DNA of 41,389 nt from Lentisphaerota bacterium (GTDB taxonomy: Bacteria > Verrucomicrobiota > Lentisphaeria > Victivallales > Victivallaceae): positions 1-41,389 of the forward strand of contig SUWL01000017.1 in the NCBI GenBank assembly GCA_015061495.1. The letters run 5' to 3'. The notes under the pieces are model-generated. The model was not told the origin of the DNA. It worked only from the letters and a program-made list of their open reading frames with translations, and did no database searches. Positions 8,264 through 16,650 of the stretch are shown piece after piece. The first letter of the stretch is position 1, and each line of letters begins with the position of its first letter. The translations under genes were made by a program, and so were the position numbers.

Positions 8264-9112
8264 ATGAAAAATTTTTCCCTGATCATCGCTCTTTTTACTG
8301 CCGCCGCCGCCGCTTGCGCCGGCAATCCCGCGCAGGATAATGACAATAATCAGAAAATACGACAGTTCGAAGAACAGAAACAACTCGACGAAAAACAAAA
8401 ACAACTCGACGAAAAATTGAAACTCCTGGAACAAAAAGCCGCCGAAAATGAACAACATCAACGCGAACAATTGAAAAAACTTGAGTCCGAAAAGAAAAAT
8501 CTCGCCGATCAAAGACTGCAAATCAACGCCGAACGGAAACGCATCGACGATGAACGCAAACGTCTCGAATCCGAAAAAGCACGCCTCCGGAAAGAAAAAC
8601 AACTCCTCGCCGATCAACGCACCATCCGCGAACTCATTTTTACCCACCGCTCCGCCGTACTCTCCGCAGATTTGACCAAAATGCTCTCCATCTGCTCCAA
8701 AGACTATTGCGAAATTTCTTACGACGGGAAAAAACGCTCATACGATGACCTGCTCAAAATGGTCAAGTACTTCTCTCTGATGCGCAACAGCAACGATATC
8801 GAAGTCGTTATGGAAAACGCTTTGCTCATCCAGGGATTGACCATCTCCGACCAACTCCGGGAAAAAGCTTCTTCTATCAAAAATACCAGCCAGGCTCAAC
8901 AAACTGTCAACGAAATCAGAAACGCTTTCGATCGCATCACCGCCAAAAGTTCCGAAGCTGTTAAATTTATCACCGTCAGGGATATCGTGATCAAAGACGG
9001 TCAGGCTTCCGCCATTTCCGAAATCAATGACCCAGCTTCCGATAAAAAATACCCGGTCAAATACCAACTCATCCTTCACCGCAACCAATGGCTCATCCGC
9101 TCCGCCTTCTGA
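8264..9112 (+). CDS. Secreted coiled-coil protein with NTF2-like C-terminal domain
   Basis: The predicted 282-residue protein starts with an export signal (MKNFSLIIALFTAAAAACAG). The cysteine after the alanines could be lipidated, but the lipobox is poor, so signal peptidase I cleavage is equally possible. Residues about 30-115 are a highly charged continuous coiled coil with an imperfect repeat of QLDEKQK near its start. The rest (about 118-282) looks like a small alpha+beta NTF2/SnoaL-type domain and matches the protein encoded at 32937-33542, with similar LTKMLSICSKDYCEIS versus VEKAFSLLHPSFIEIS segments. The ATG is chosen over an in-frame GTG at 8252 because GAGG lies 6 bases before it. 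Function is unknown; a periplasmic or envelope-anchored role is inferred. Its stop codon lies in a 14-bp hairpin. Confidence 0.8.
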   Translation: MKNFSLIIALFTAAAAACAGNPAQDNDNNQKIRQFEEQKQLDEKQKQLDEKLKLLEQKAAENEQHQREQLKKLESEKKNLADQRLQINAERKRIDDERKRLESEKARLRKEKQLLADQRTIRELIFTHRSAVLSADLTKMLSICSKDYCEISYDGKKRSYDDLLKMVKYFSLMRNSNDIEVVMENALLIQGLTISDQLREKASSIKNTSQAQQTVNEIRNAFDRITAKSSEAVKFITVRDIVIKDGQASAISEINDPASDKKYPVKYQLILHRNQWLIRSAF

Positions 9113-9140
9113 CTTTCTTTTCACGGGAAAAGAAAGTCAG
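9109..9140. repeat. Perfect 14-bp hairpin overlapping a stop codon
   Basis: CTGACTTTCTTTTC (9109-9122), loop ACGG, then the exact reverse complement (9127-9140). The TGA stop of the coiled-coil gene (9110-9112) is inside the left arm. The same core recurs at 37035-37350, and a relative lies at 30719-30748. It may act as an mRNA 3'-end or terminator element, although no T-tract follows. Confidence 0.75.
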
Positions 9141-9168
9141 CAAAGAAAAGCGAAAAGTCGCGGCGGCT
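9140..9168. repeat. 29-bp direct repeat, copy 1
   Basis: A 29-base sequence beginning GCAAAGAAAAGCGAAAAG and ending GGCGGCT is identical to 9324-9352. It contains the reverse complement of the 12-mer GCTTTTCTTTGC found near the other hairpins of this family. Confidence 0.75.
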
Positions 9169-9187
9169 GCGCTCGCCTTGATCGGGC

Positions 9188-9225
9188 GGGCGGACAAGCC
9201 GCCCTTAACGGGGGCTCTGCCCCCG
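9188..9225. other. Two adjacent GC-rich hairpins
   Basis: GGGCGG-ACAAG-CCGCCC (9188-9204) and CGGGGGC-TCT-GCCCCCG (9209-9225) are perfect stems. No T-run follows directly, so Rho-independent termination here is uncertain. The region 9113-9420 as a whole carries no gene. Confidence 0.55.
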
Positions 9226-9260
9226 TACCCCCGAACGCTGGTTAAGAAAAACAGTTGTAT

Positions 9261-9304
9261 CCAAACCTCCTTTACGTTCTATAACGTTTGGGAGGTTTTC
9301 TTTT
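9261..9304 (+). terminator. Likely intrinsic terminator after the coiled-coil gene
   Basis: AAACCTCC (9263-9270) pairs with GGAGGTTT (9291-9298). ACGTT pairs with AACGT nearer the loop, across three mismatches. A T-rich tail (TTTTCTTTT) follows on the plus strand. Confidence 0.6.
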
Positions 9305-9323
9305 CACGGGAAAAGGATAGTTC

Positions 9324-9352
9324 GCAAAGAAAAGCGAAAAGTCGCGGCGGCT
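9324..9352. repeat. 29-bp direct repeat, copy 2
   Basis: Identical to 9140-9168. It is preceded by a decayed copy of the hairpin (TTTTCTTTTCACGGGAAAAG at 9297-9316), so the whole hairpin-plus-29-mer block is duplicated about 184 bp apart. Confidence 0.75.
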
Positions 9353-9420
9353 CTGCCTCCTTCCCGTTTCAGTTTTACTGCGCCTGGGTGATCCGTGTGG
9401 ATCTTGCCGTTATTGTGCGG

Positions 9421-9449
9421 TTGACAAATCGTCATGTTGGTGATATATT
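9421..9449 (+). promoter_or_regulatory. Promoter of the nitroreductase gene
   Basis: A perfect -35 TTGACA (9421-9426) and TATATT (9444-9449) with a 17-base spacer. The start of transcription would be near 9456, 40 bases before the ATG. This is the strongest promoter-like site in the window. Confidence 0.75.
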
Positions 9450-9495
9450 TTTATGGTTGTGATAAACGCAATCAACAACTGCGAAAGGAGCGGAA

Positions 9496-10068
9496 ATGAA
9501 CTTTGCAGAATTGGTATCCTCCCGGCGGACGATCCGCCGTTTTGAACAGCGCCAGCTGCCCGATGAGTTGATCGTGCAGCTGATCGATGCGGCAAGATAT
9601 GCTTCATGTGCTTCCAACAAACAACCCTTGCGCTACGTCGTCATCCGGGAGCGCGAAGCGGTACGGCAGGTCTTTGAAACCACCCGCTGGGCGGGAATGG
9701 TCGCCCCGAAACGCACCCCGGAGTGGGGCGTGGATGCCCCGTTGTGTTTCATTGCTGTGACCATCCCCGCAGAAATGCCGCTCCACCTGCCGGCAGATGC
9801 CGGAGCCGCAGTCCAGAGTATGGAACTTGCCGCCTGGGAAAAAGGTGTCGGATGCTGCTGGTTCGCCAGTTTTGACCCGCAGAAAACCGCGCAGATCATC
9901 GGCTTGCCTCCGGAACGCAAAGTGCTGTATCTGGTGGCGGCAGGTTTCCCCGCCGAAACTCCCGTTACCGAAGATGCCGTCGATGGCAATGTCGCATATT
10001 ATCTTGACAGTCAGGATGTTCTGCACGTTCCGAAACTGCCGGTAAATGAAATAACTTCCTGGATGTGA
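9496..10068 (+). CDS. Nitroreductase family protein
   Basis: This 190-residue protein belongs to the FMN-dependent nitroreductase fold, which transfers hydride from NAD(P)H to nitro-aromatics, quinones, flavins or related acceptors. The FMN-contact motif SSRRTIRRF (8-16) and the ASNKQP segment at 39-44 are present. The C-terminal half has the usual glycine-rich region (GVGCCWFASFD) and LYLVAAGFPAETP. The protein is cytoplasmic, with no signal peptide. AAGGAG precedes the ATG, and a consensus-like promoter lies just upstream. The gene ends in ATGTGA, and the next gene starts at an overlapping GTG, so the two may be translated together although no functional link is evident. The physiological substrate cannot be inferred. 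Confidence 0.88.
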   Translation: MNFAELVSSRRTIRRFEQRQLPDELIVQLIDAARYASCASNKQPLRYVVIREREAVRQVFETTRWAGMVAPKRTPEWGVDAPLCFIAVTIPAEMPLHLPADAGAAVQSMELAAWEKGVGCCWFASFDPQKTAQIIGLPPERKVLYLVAAGFPAETPVTEDAVDGNVAYYLDSQDVLHVPKLPVNEITSWM

Positions 10069-13000
10069 AACCGATGGATATTTTTCGCCGTACCGTCCGT
10101 TATATCGCGGCGATACTCTTTTTGCTGTTGAGTTTTGCCGGAATGCCGCTGGCTTTTTTGCGCTTCACCGGTGAAAATCTGCCGCTTTACGGGGTGGTCA
10201 ACTTCACCACTCTTCCGGCACTGGCAGTTTTTTCGCTGGGGATCATTGCTGCCTTCCCGGAAAATTTGTACGGGATATGGCACAATTCCCGTTTGCGTAT
10301 TCTGATCTGCGGTGCCGGACTGCTGTTTTTATGCCTTGCCGGGCATCTGCTCTGCGGCAGGATCACCGTGGAAAACTTCCTCGGTACGCTCTTTTACCTT
10401 GCCGCTCCTCTGGCTGTGGCAATGCTGGCCGATGAGTTCCGCAAACTGCTGATCCCCTTTGCGGCACTGGGTACGCTGATACTGGTATGCAGCGGGTTGA
10501 CTTCATACGGATTTACCGGGCTTACCGGCAACTGGAACTGGACCAGCGGGATATTCATCGCCCTGCTGCCGGGGGTTTTTCTGCTGTTTTGCCCCCAAAA
10601 AACGCCCTGGCTGACTACTGGAGCTGCGGCACTGTTTTTTGTGCTGTTTCACCTGATCCATCCGCAATGCTTCCCCCGGTCCGCCCTGCTGGCATTTGCC
10701 GGGGCGGCAATATTGCTGCTGATCCGGCGCAAACTGCCGGAAAAACGCTTTGTTCTCCTGCTTGCCGTGGCTCTTCCGGTCGTCCTGCTGCTGTTTTTAA
10801 GCGTCCTGCCTCTGGTTTCCCTGCCGGACACCCGGCTGCAGATCTGGCGGGGTGCCGCCGGGATCATCGGCAACAATTTTTTTACCGGAGCCGGAGCCGG
10901 ACGCTTGCCGGAAGTTATTCATCTGCATCTTTTTGATGCGGCATTTTTCACGGAATTTCCCGCTCCGAATATCGACCATGCGCACAATGATTTTCTCAAT
11001 CTTTTCGCAGAAAACGGCATTGCCGGGGCAATTTTTTACGTTACGGCACTCATTACGCTTTTCCGGCGGCGGGAAAAGTCTGCTTCCGGCAAAATGGCGC
11101 AGTGGATGGCGGCGGTCATGGTGATCTGTGCCTTCTTTGACCAGCATCATCTTGCGGTATCCGGTGCATCGGTGACGGCACTTGCCGCCGGATTGCTGAT
11201 CTCCCCCCGGCGCAAAGAAACTTTTGCATTCAAACCGTTATGGCAATTTATCAACCTGACTGCCGGGGCGGTATTGTTGGCGTTCTCTTTGGGCATGATG
11301 ATCACGCAGTACCGGGCGACGACCTTTTTGCGCCGGGGCGATCTGGCGGCTCTGGAGCAGAACATCCCGGAAGCTCTGGAAAATTACGACCGCTCCATGG
11401 AGATAAAATTTCTCCCCGCTGCCGCCTATCAGGCAGCGGAAATGCAGCTGCTCTTTTACCAGCGCGGCGAAAGTGCATTACGCTTGCTGGAAAGAATGGA
11501 ATTTACGTTGAAACTCAATAATTTCCGGCATCAGCGCCGGCTGACCGGCTGGGCGCATTTCACCTTGAAAAATTACCCGCAGGCAGTGGAGTATTTCCAA
11601 CTGGAAAAAGCCCGTTCCCCCTACAGCGTGATCAACGCCAATTTTTACCGCATCGCTCTGCGGCAGAACCGTGCTGATGCGGCGGATATCCAAACTGCCG
11701 ACCGCCGTTTTCTGGAGTTGTGCCGTTTGCGGCAGATCTCTCCCGGGCAGCTTGACCGGTTCACGGTCAAAAGTGATGATATCGGATTTTCCCCGGAAGT
11801 CCGGCAAACTTATTTCAAGGAAAAACCGCTGATCGACCCGGTATTCGGCGGGATCTTCCGGAATATTGCCGGAGCATTTTTGCTGATGACGGCGGTTTAC
11901 GGGCTGGGAAAACTGCTCTTGAAACCATTTAAAAAAGCGGATCTGACTGCCGAAATCGCCTGCGGCATGGTGATTTCCGGGATGCTGGCTCTGGTGATCC
12001 CGCCGTCGCTTCTCCGGTATGGATTTTTCCTGCCGTCGCTTGCCGGGGCATACTTCGCCATTGCTGAAGTGCGGAAAAACTGGCGCACGGTACTGCTTTT
12101 TTTCCTGATAATGGCACCGTTTTTCGCCGGAATGCTGCTGCCGCCATCGGCGTGGGATGAACAGGTTTACCAGATCTCTTTGCTGAAACGCTATCTTGCC
12201 GCGGACAGCTGTCTGCCGGTGCCGGACAATCCCTATTCGGCATATCCTTCGCTCGGACAGCTCTTTCTCATTGGCGGCATCTTTCCCGGGGCATGGAATA
12301 CTCCACTGCTGGTCATCTGGGTGCTGACGGCGGTCATGGCGGCGAAGTTCCGGCACTTTGCCGAACCTTACGGCAAAGTACTGTCGTGGATCGCGCTGGC
12401 GGCAGTGATGCTGTCGCCGCTTTTCTGGAATATTCTCCGGGCATTTTATGTGGAAAGCATCGTGGCATTTTTCGGTTTTGCCGGAGTCATTTTGCTTTTT
12501 GCCAACTGGGAAAAGGTAAAGTGGCAGTACTTTTTTGCCGGAGCAATGGCGGGCGCGGCGGCGGCGGTCAAACTGCCGGGTATCAGCGTGTCGCTAATGC
12601 TTTTTATCCTGCTTGTTTCCGACCGGGACAAGCGGCGTTATGCGATGTGGTTCATCACCGGAAGCATCGTTGCGGCACTGCCATTTTTCCTGCGGGTGTG
12701 GATCTGCTGCGGCAATCCGGTGTACCCCTATTTCACCGCAATTTTCGGCGGCAGTGCCGCAACTGCCGCAATGGAAGCCTTTTTCCGCACATTAGGCGGC
12801 AACTACGGTGGCGATCCCTTTGCCGGGATCGTTTGCAATCTGATCGATCCGGTGATTTTTGATGTGGATTTTGACGGGATCAATCCGGGATTCCAGCAGT
12901 TTGCATTTGCGGTGATACTGGGAGTGGGGTTGTGGCGGAATAAGCTGCGTGCCACCCGGTTCAGCCGGGGAGTTCTGGCGCTGGCGGCGATGTGGATATT

Positions 13001-13712
13001 CTGGAACCTGACTGCCCAGCAGACCCGTTTCCTCTATCCGCTGCTGTGGGCGGGAGCGTTTCTGGCGGTTATGGCGGCAGGGACATTTTCCGCCAAGGGG
13101 CGTCAACTTGCCGCGGTGGCACTGCTGACGGCAGCGGCAATAAATGCCGGTACGAAATATCCGGAATTGAAACACTACTTCCTCGCGCCGGCAACTGTGT
13201 ACGAAGCGCGTAAAAGTCCGGCGGATTTCGCCGCCTGGGTCAGTGAAGAACCCGGCTATGCAAAGGTCGTTGCGGAATTGGAAAAACTTGCCGGTTCCCG
13301 AATCGCTTCCCTCTGGGAGAGAAGAACCTTGTATCTGCCGGACAATGTGACCGTCATCATGCCGGGATTTCAGGAAAAATTCACCGTTCTCCCGGCGAAT
13401 GCCGCTGAATTTTACCGTCAACTGCAGGATTTTGACTGTCTGCTGGTGCGTCCGCCGCTGAAAGATGTGGACAAGGCGATCGAATTTGCCCCCGGCGCAG
13501 TGGAGATCAATGCGATGATCTTTGAATTGCTGAAAACCGGCAAGTTGACCATTCACCGTACCGACAGCAGCGGTCAGATCATGATTTTGCGGATCGTTCC
13601 GGAAACTTTGCCGATTCCGGTGCGGGCAAGCAATCCATCCAAGTCAGCAAGTGTGGACAAGCCGGATGCTTCCGCCCGCAGTGCAGCGGCAAAGCCCCTG
13701 CCTTTAAGGTAG
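10065..13712 (+). CDS. O-antigen ligase/polymerase - TPR - GT-C glycosyltransferase fusion
   Basis: This very large membrane protein (1215 residues) has three parts. Residues 1-410 hold about a dozen hydrophobic segments and the Wzy_C/WaaL signature HAHNDFLNLFAENGIAG (from H305), typical of O-antigen ligases and polymerases acting on undecaprenyl-linked glycan in the periplasm. Residues about 420-550 are helical and TPR-like (PEALENYDRS, YPQAVEYFQLEKA). Residues about 590-1170 form a second multi-spanning block with AWDEQVY (D698, E699) in its first periplasmic loop, as in GT-C glycosyltransferases that use lipid-phosphate sugars. The GTG start overlaps the upstream TGA (GTGA); an ATG at 10074 is an alternative, and neither has a good ribosome binding site. 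The last 46 codons are antisense to dus and look like a non-conserved read-through tail. A role in surface glycan assembly is inferred. Confidence 0.8.
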   Translation: MKPMDIFRRTVRYIAAILFLLLSFAGMPLAFLRFTGENLPLYGVVNFTTLPALAVFSLGIIAAFPENLYGIWHNSRLRILICGAGLLFLCLAGHLLCGRITVENFLGTLFYLAAPLAVAMLADEFRKLLIPFAALGTLILVCSGLTSYGFTGLTGNWNWTSGIFIALLPGVFLLFCPQKTPWLTTGAAALFFVLFHLIHPQCFPRSALLAFAGAAILLLIRRKLPEKRFVLLLAVALPVVLLLFLSVLPLVSLPDTRLQIWRGAAGIIGNNFFTGAGAGRLPEVIHLHLFDAAFFTEFPAPNIDHAHNDFLNLFAENGIAGAIFYVTALITLFRRREKSASGKMAQWMAAVMVICAFFDQHHLAVSGASVTALAAGLLISPRRKETFAFKPLWQFINLTAGAVLLAFSLGMMITQYRATTFLRRGDLAALEQNIPEALENYDRSMEIKFLPAAAYQAAEMQLLFYQRGESALRLLERMEFTLKLNNFRHQRRLTGWAHFTLKNYPQAVEYFQLEKARSPYSVINANFYRIALRQNRADAADIQTADRRFLELCRLRQISPGQLDRFTVKSDDIGFSPEVRQTYFKEKPLIDPVFGGIFRNIAGAFLLMTAVYGLGKLLLKPFKKADLTAEIACGMVISGMLALVIPPSLLRYGFFLPSLAGAYFAIAEVRKNWRTVLLFFLIMAPFFAGMLLPPSAWDEQVYQISLLKRYLAADSCLPVPDNPYSAYPSLGQLFLIGGIFPGAWNTPLLVIWVLTAVMAAKFRHFAEPYGKVLSWIALAAVMLSPLFWNILRAFYVESIVAFFGFAGVILLFANWEKVKWQYFFAGAMAGAAAAVKLPGISVSLMLFILLVSDRDKRRYAMWFITGSIVAALPFFLRVWICCGNPVYPYFTAIFGGSAATAAMEAFFRTLGGNYGGDPFAGIVCNLIDPVIFDVDFDGINPGFQQFAFAVILGVGLWRNKLRATRFSRGVLALAAMWIFWNLTAQQTRFLYPLLWAGAFLAVMAAGTFSAKGRQLAAVALLTAAAINAGTKYPELKHYFLAPATVYEARKSPADFAAWVSEEPGYAKVVAELEKLAGSRIASLWERRTLYLPDNVTVIMPGFQEKFTVLPANAAEFYRQLQDFDCLLVRPPLKDVDKAIEFAPGAVEINAMIFELLKTGKLTIHRTDSSGQIMILRIVPETLPIPVRASNPSKSASVDKPDASARSAAAKPLPLR

Positions 13713-14554
13713 TCGTGGACGATCTTTCTCGCTTGCCGCATGGCGGATGCTTCCCCGTAAAGTGCGATCATTTCGCAGACATGGAAGCGGACGACCTCTT
13801 TCCACTCCTCCAATGTCGGCGGCGGCAGATTTGCCGATAATTCCCGGAAAAGCCACGGATTGCCCATGATTCCCTGCGCCAGCATCACCCGGGAACAGCC
13901 GGTTTCCCGGCGGATGAGATCGTAACTCTCTTTGGAATTGACCCCGCCGTTGGCGATCACCGGAATGTGCGGCAGCGCCTCGCGCACCTGCCGGATGATA
14001 TCAAAATGCACCGTTCCGGTGTAAAAATGTTCCCGGGTTCTGCCGTGGATGGTCAGGGCTTTTGCCCCGGCATCCACCAGACCGGAACAAAGTTCCAGCG
14101 TGGGTGACGGATCGATTTCATCCAGTATCCGCAGCTTTGCCGTAAGCGTGAAGCGGCTGTTTTCAGCGATCGCTTTGAAACAGCGCAGCGCATGAGCGAT
14201 ATCTCTGCCCAGTGCGGCACCGGCACCCTTTTTGACCACTTTGGGGACGGGGCAGCCGAGATTGAAGTCCAGCAATTCAAAATTGCGGTCATTGAGTTTG
14301 GCGGCGGCGCATTTGAGCAGTTCCTCACTGGCTCCGACCAGTTGAACAGCGAGAAACGGTTCATCGTCACCGCGTTTGAGCAGCACTTCACCATTGCCGT
14401 TGCTGTAGGTCAGACTGGCGGCATCGACCATCTCGGTAAAGGCGAAACGGCAGCCGCACCGGCGGGCGGCACGGCGGTAGGCAAGATCGGTAAATCCGGA
14501 CAACGGCGCCATGATCAGCGCATCATCCGGGTAAACTGGCGGCAGCTGATCCAT
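13574..14554 (-). CDS. dus: tRNA-dihydrouridine synthase
   Basis: The 326-residue flavoprotein reduces specific uridines in tRNA to dihydrouridine using FMN and NADPH. It starts with MAPLSGFTDLAYR after a short lead-in, contains the catalytic cysteine in NLGCPVPK (C101), the LTIHGRTREHFYTG loop and the FMN phosphate site VIANGGV with MLAQGIMGNPWLF. A helical C-terminal domain follows. Which Dus subfamily (A, B or C) it belongs to is not decidable by eye, though the general layout is DusB-like. It follows the HTH-like gene with a 3-base gap at the end of the asd operon. Its 3' end overlaps the convergent membrane-fusion gene by 139 bp. Confidence 0.92.
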   Translation of the reverse strand: MDQLPPVYPDDALIMAPLSGFTDLAYRRAARRCGCRFAFTEMVDAASLTYSNGNGEVLLKRGDDEPFLAVQLVGASEELLKCAAAKLNDRNFELLDFNLGCPVPKVVKKGAGAALGRDIAHALRCFKAIAENSRFTLTAKLRILDEIDPSPTLELCSGLVDAGAKALTIHGRTREHFYTGTVHFDIIRQVREALPHIPVIANGGVNSKESYDLIRRETGCSRVMLAQGIMGNPWLFRELSANLPPPTLEEWKEVVRFHVCEMIALYGEASAMRQARKIVHDYLKGRGFAAALRAEASGLSTLADLDGLLARTGIGKVSGTIRKIMI

Positions 14555-14557
14555 TGC

Positions 14558-15091
14558 TTAAAATAATTCACCGCGCTGACGGCGGGCTTCGGCGGTGGCT
14601 TCGGCGGTAAGTTCCGCGAGCATCTCTTCACGGACGGCGGCATCCATCGCCAGAAAAGAGCCCATAAGTTCATTTTCCATCGCATTCAAACTGGTAAATC
14701 CGGTCGGTTCGGCAGGGTTTTCCAGACGGGCGGCGAAGCGTTTGAGGATATTTTTCTTCTCTTTTTCCCCGAAAATGGCAAATTCATCCAGCAGCACTTT
14801 CTGTTCGCTCAACATCTCCACCAATTCATTGTGTCGGCGGTAAGGTGCGCCCAGACGCGGCGGGGGTTCTTTGAGCGGTTCAGGACCTTCCAGATAGGGA
14901 CGCAGCAGCGGGTAAAGTTTGTCCCAGGTCTCGCTGCGGATATTTTTGGCACGGCGGTCGATATAGCGCCGGAGCAATTCGATACGGATGCCGTTGAGCC
15001 GGGAAATATCCTCAAACGAAAGGTTGTCCGAACACTTCTCAACTGCATCGAGAAACTCTTTATTGAAACTTTTTTCGGCTTTATCGGGCAT
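14558..15091 (-). CDS. Uncharacterised protein with possible N-terminal HTH
   Basis: I do not recognise this 177-residue protein. Its N-terminal part (SFEDISRLNGIRIELLRRYIDRRAKNIR around residues 25-55, followed by a tryptophan and a proline-bounded helix) has the spacing of a Cro/XRE-like helix-turn-helix. A proline-rich linker (PEPLKEPPPRLG) follows. The C-terminal half is a charged helical region ending in an alanine/glutamate-rich segment. No signal peptide or membrane helix is visible, so it should be cytoplasmic. The ATG at 15091 is chosen over 15136 because AAGGA lies about 9 bases upstream. It sits 66 bp after the secreted-protein gene and 3 bp before dus, in the asd operon. DNA binding is only a suggestion. 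Confidence 0.7.
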   Translation of the reverse strand: MPDKAEKSFNKEFLDAVEKCSDNLSFEDISRLNGIRIELLRRYIDRRAKNIRSETWDKLYPLLRPYLEGPEPLKEPPPRLGAPYRRHNELVEMLSEQKVLLDEFAIFGEKEKKNILKRFAARLENPAEPTGFTSLNAMENELMGSFLAMDAAVREEMLAELTAEATAEARRQRGELF

Positions 15092-15157
15092 AATATTTTT
15101 CCTTGTTACCGTCCCGTTTGCTGCATTGCGCTCCAAATCCGGGACATTGCCTGTTGC

Positions 15158-16648
15158 TTATTTTTCCGGAGCCGACATCCTATCCAGCTTTTCTGCGGTT
15201 TGGATCAGCTCTCTGAAAAGTTTTTCATCATATTTTTTCACCGTCATCAGATAACCGATGATCCGGCGGAAACTGCCCGGATTTACCAGATGGCATCTTG
15301 CCGTGGTGCCGTCGGAGAAACGCACACAGAACTCCGCTTTATGCGGTACGCAGATAAATTGCGGATAGACCTTGTCACTGTCGCAGATGCCGAAAAATAC
15401 CAGATCGTATTTTTCCGGAGAAGCCTTTAACAGCCCCGCCGGAGTCAGCGAATAATATCCGGGGGCGATATTCCCGTCAACGGCAGCTTTAAGTGCCGGA
15501 TTGAGCAGCAGTTGACGGCAGCCGCACTCTTGCTGCGGAACCTCTTTTTTCTGAACCGGTTTGACCGCCGGAGCGATTTTTTCCGGGAAGCGCACCTTGC
15601 TCAATTCCGGCAGCAGTGCCAACAGGATATCGACCCCCTCGGTCAGCAGAGTCGTCCCGCCGGAAGAACAGAGCCGGATACCGTTTTTTTCCCGCCGCAA
15701 TGCCGTGATATCCGGGATGCGGCAATCGGGCAGCATGATGTCGATATTGTTGATTTTCAGATCGTTGCCATAACCGCTTGCCGCATACAATACGGCGAAA
15801 GCCTTATCCGGGATGCCGGGCAATCCGGGCAATGCTTGCGATTGGACGGACTGCACGATTTTTTTCTGCATCGCCGCCGAGGAAAAAAACTGCACCCAGC
15901 CATCGCCTCTGACGACGATCATGCCGTTGAAATTCAGCTTGCTGACCTTGTGTTTCCGTAAATTCACTCCGGTCATCAGCGCGGCGAAGTTGAAGATCAT
16001 CCCTTCCCGGTCGGGCAGCATCAGGCAAAACTCCTTTTCGTTGATAAAGATCAACGTCCACACTCCGCTGCTCTGCCGGAGCATTTCCTGCAAAGGAAAT
16101 TGTTCCGGCAATGCCGCCAGCAGTTTTTCCCGGTAGGCTCCGCATCTGCCAAGTATTTCAAGCAGGGATTCCGGGCGGATATCGGCAGACAGCGCCAGTT
16201 GGGTATCCGGCGGCAGCTGGGAAATAAACCGGGCAGGATCGATCCGGTTTTCGGCGGCGGGAAACTGATTGATCAGCCCCGGCACCGACGGGTCAAGTTC
16301 CAGAAACTCCTCTGTGACGATCACACCGCCGGGAAGTTGCCGGGAAAACTGCTGAAAACTTTTCGCCTCTGCCAGACCGCTGACATCCACGGCAAGTTTT
16401 GCCGCTGTAAACCAGGTCAGCGCAAAGCGGATGCGCTCCTCATCCAGCCGGGTATCCCAGATGCTCTTTTCGGCGATCTGCTCCAGGTGCCTGCCGGTCA
16501 TCCGGATGGCTTCTCCGGAGTAGTGGTGGTACTCCAGCACCTCGCCTTTGGGAAGTTCCAGAGCCGCTGCCGGAATAAACGAAACTGCCGCAACCGTCAG
16601 CAGGGCGATTGCGGAGTTCCAGAATTTTTTACCCGGCAGCATCTCCAT
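15158..16648 (-). CDS. Uncharacterised exported protein
   Basis: This predicted 496-residue protein begins with a clear signal peptide (a lysine-containing start, then IALLTVAAVSFIPAAALE), so it should be periplasmic or outer-membrane associated. The mature part has no repeated motif I can identify. It is rich in short beta strands, with a proline/lysine linker (PAVKPVQKKEVPQQ) before a C-terminal module of about 120 residues. That module starts with a CGC motif and contains further cysteines, perhaps disulfide-bonded. I could not assign a family. The ATG at 16648 lies 2 bases after the asd stop codon; a second ATG at 16642 is equally possible. No good ribosome binding site is seen, so translational coupling to asd is likely. 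Confidence 0.72.
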   Translation of the reverse strand: MEMLPGKKFWNSAIALLTVAAVSFIPAAALELPKGEVLEYHHYSGEAIRMTGRHLEQIAEKSIWDTRLDEERIRFALTWFTAAKLAVDVSGLAEAKSFQQFSRQLPGGVIVTEEFLELDPSVPGLINQFPAAENRIDPARFISQLPPDTQLALSADIRPESLLEILGRCGAYREKLLAALPEQFPLQEMLRQSSGVWTLIFINEKEFCLMLPDREGMIFNFAALMTGVNLRKHKVSKLNFNGMIVVRGDGWVQFFSSAAMQKKIVQSVQSQALPGLPGIPDKAFAVLYAASGYGNDLKINNIDIMLPDCRIPDITALRREKNGIRLCSSGGTTLLTEGVDILLALLPELSKVRFPEKIAPAVKPVQKKEVPQQECGCRQLLLNPALKAAVDGNIAPGYYSLTPAGLLKASPEKYDLVFFGICDSDKVYPQFICVPHKAEFCVRFSDGTTARCHLVNPGSFRRIIGYLMTVKKYDEKLFRELIQTAEKLDRMSAPEK

Positions 16649-16650
16649 AT

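Noticed and set aside
11478-12356. 292-codon minus-strand frame inside the membrane fusion gene
   Set aside because: Its Arg/Gln/Pro-rich translation is a shadow of the hydrophobic sense protein, with no start signals.
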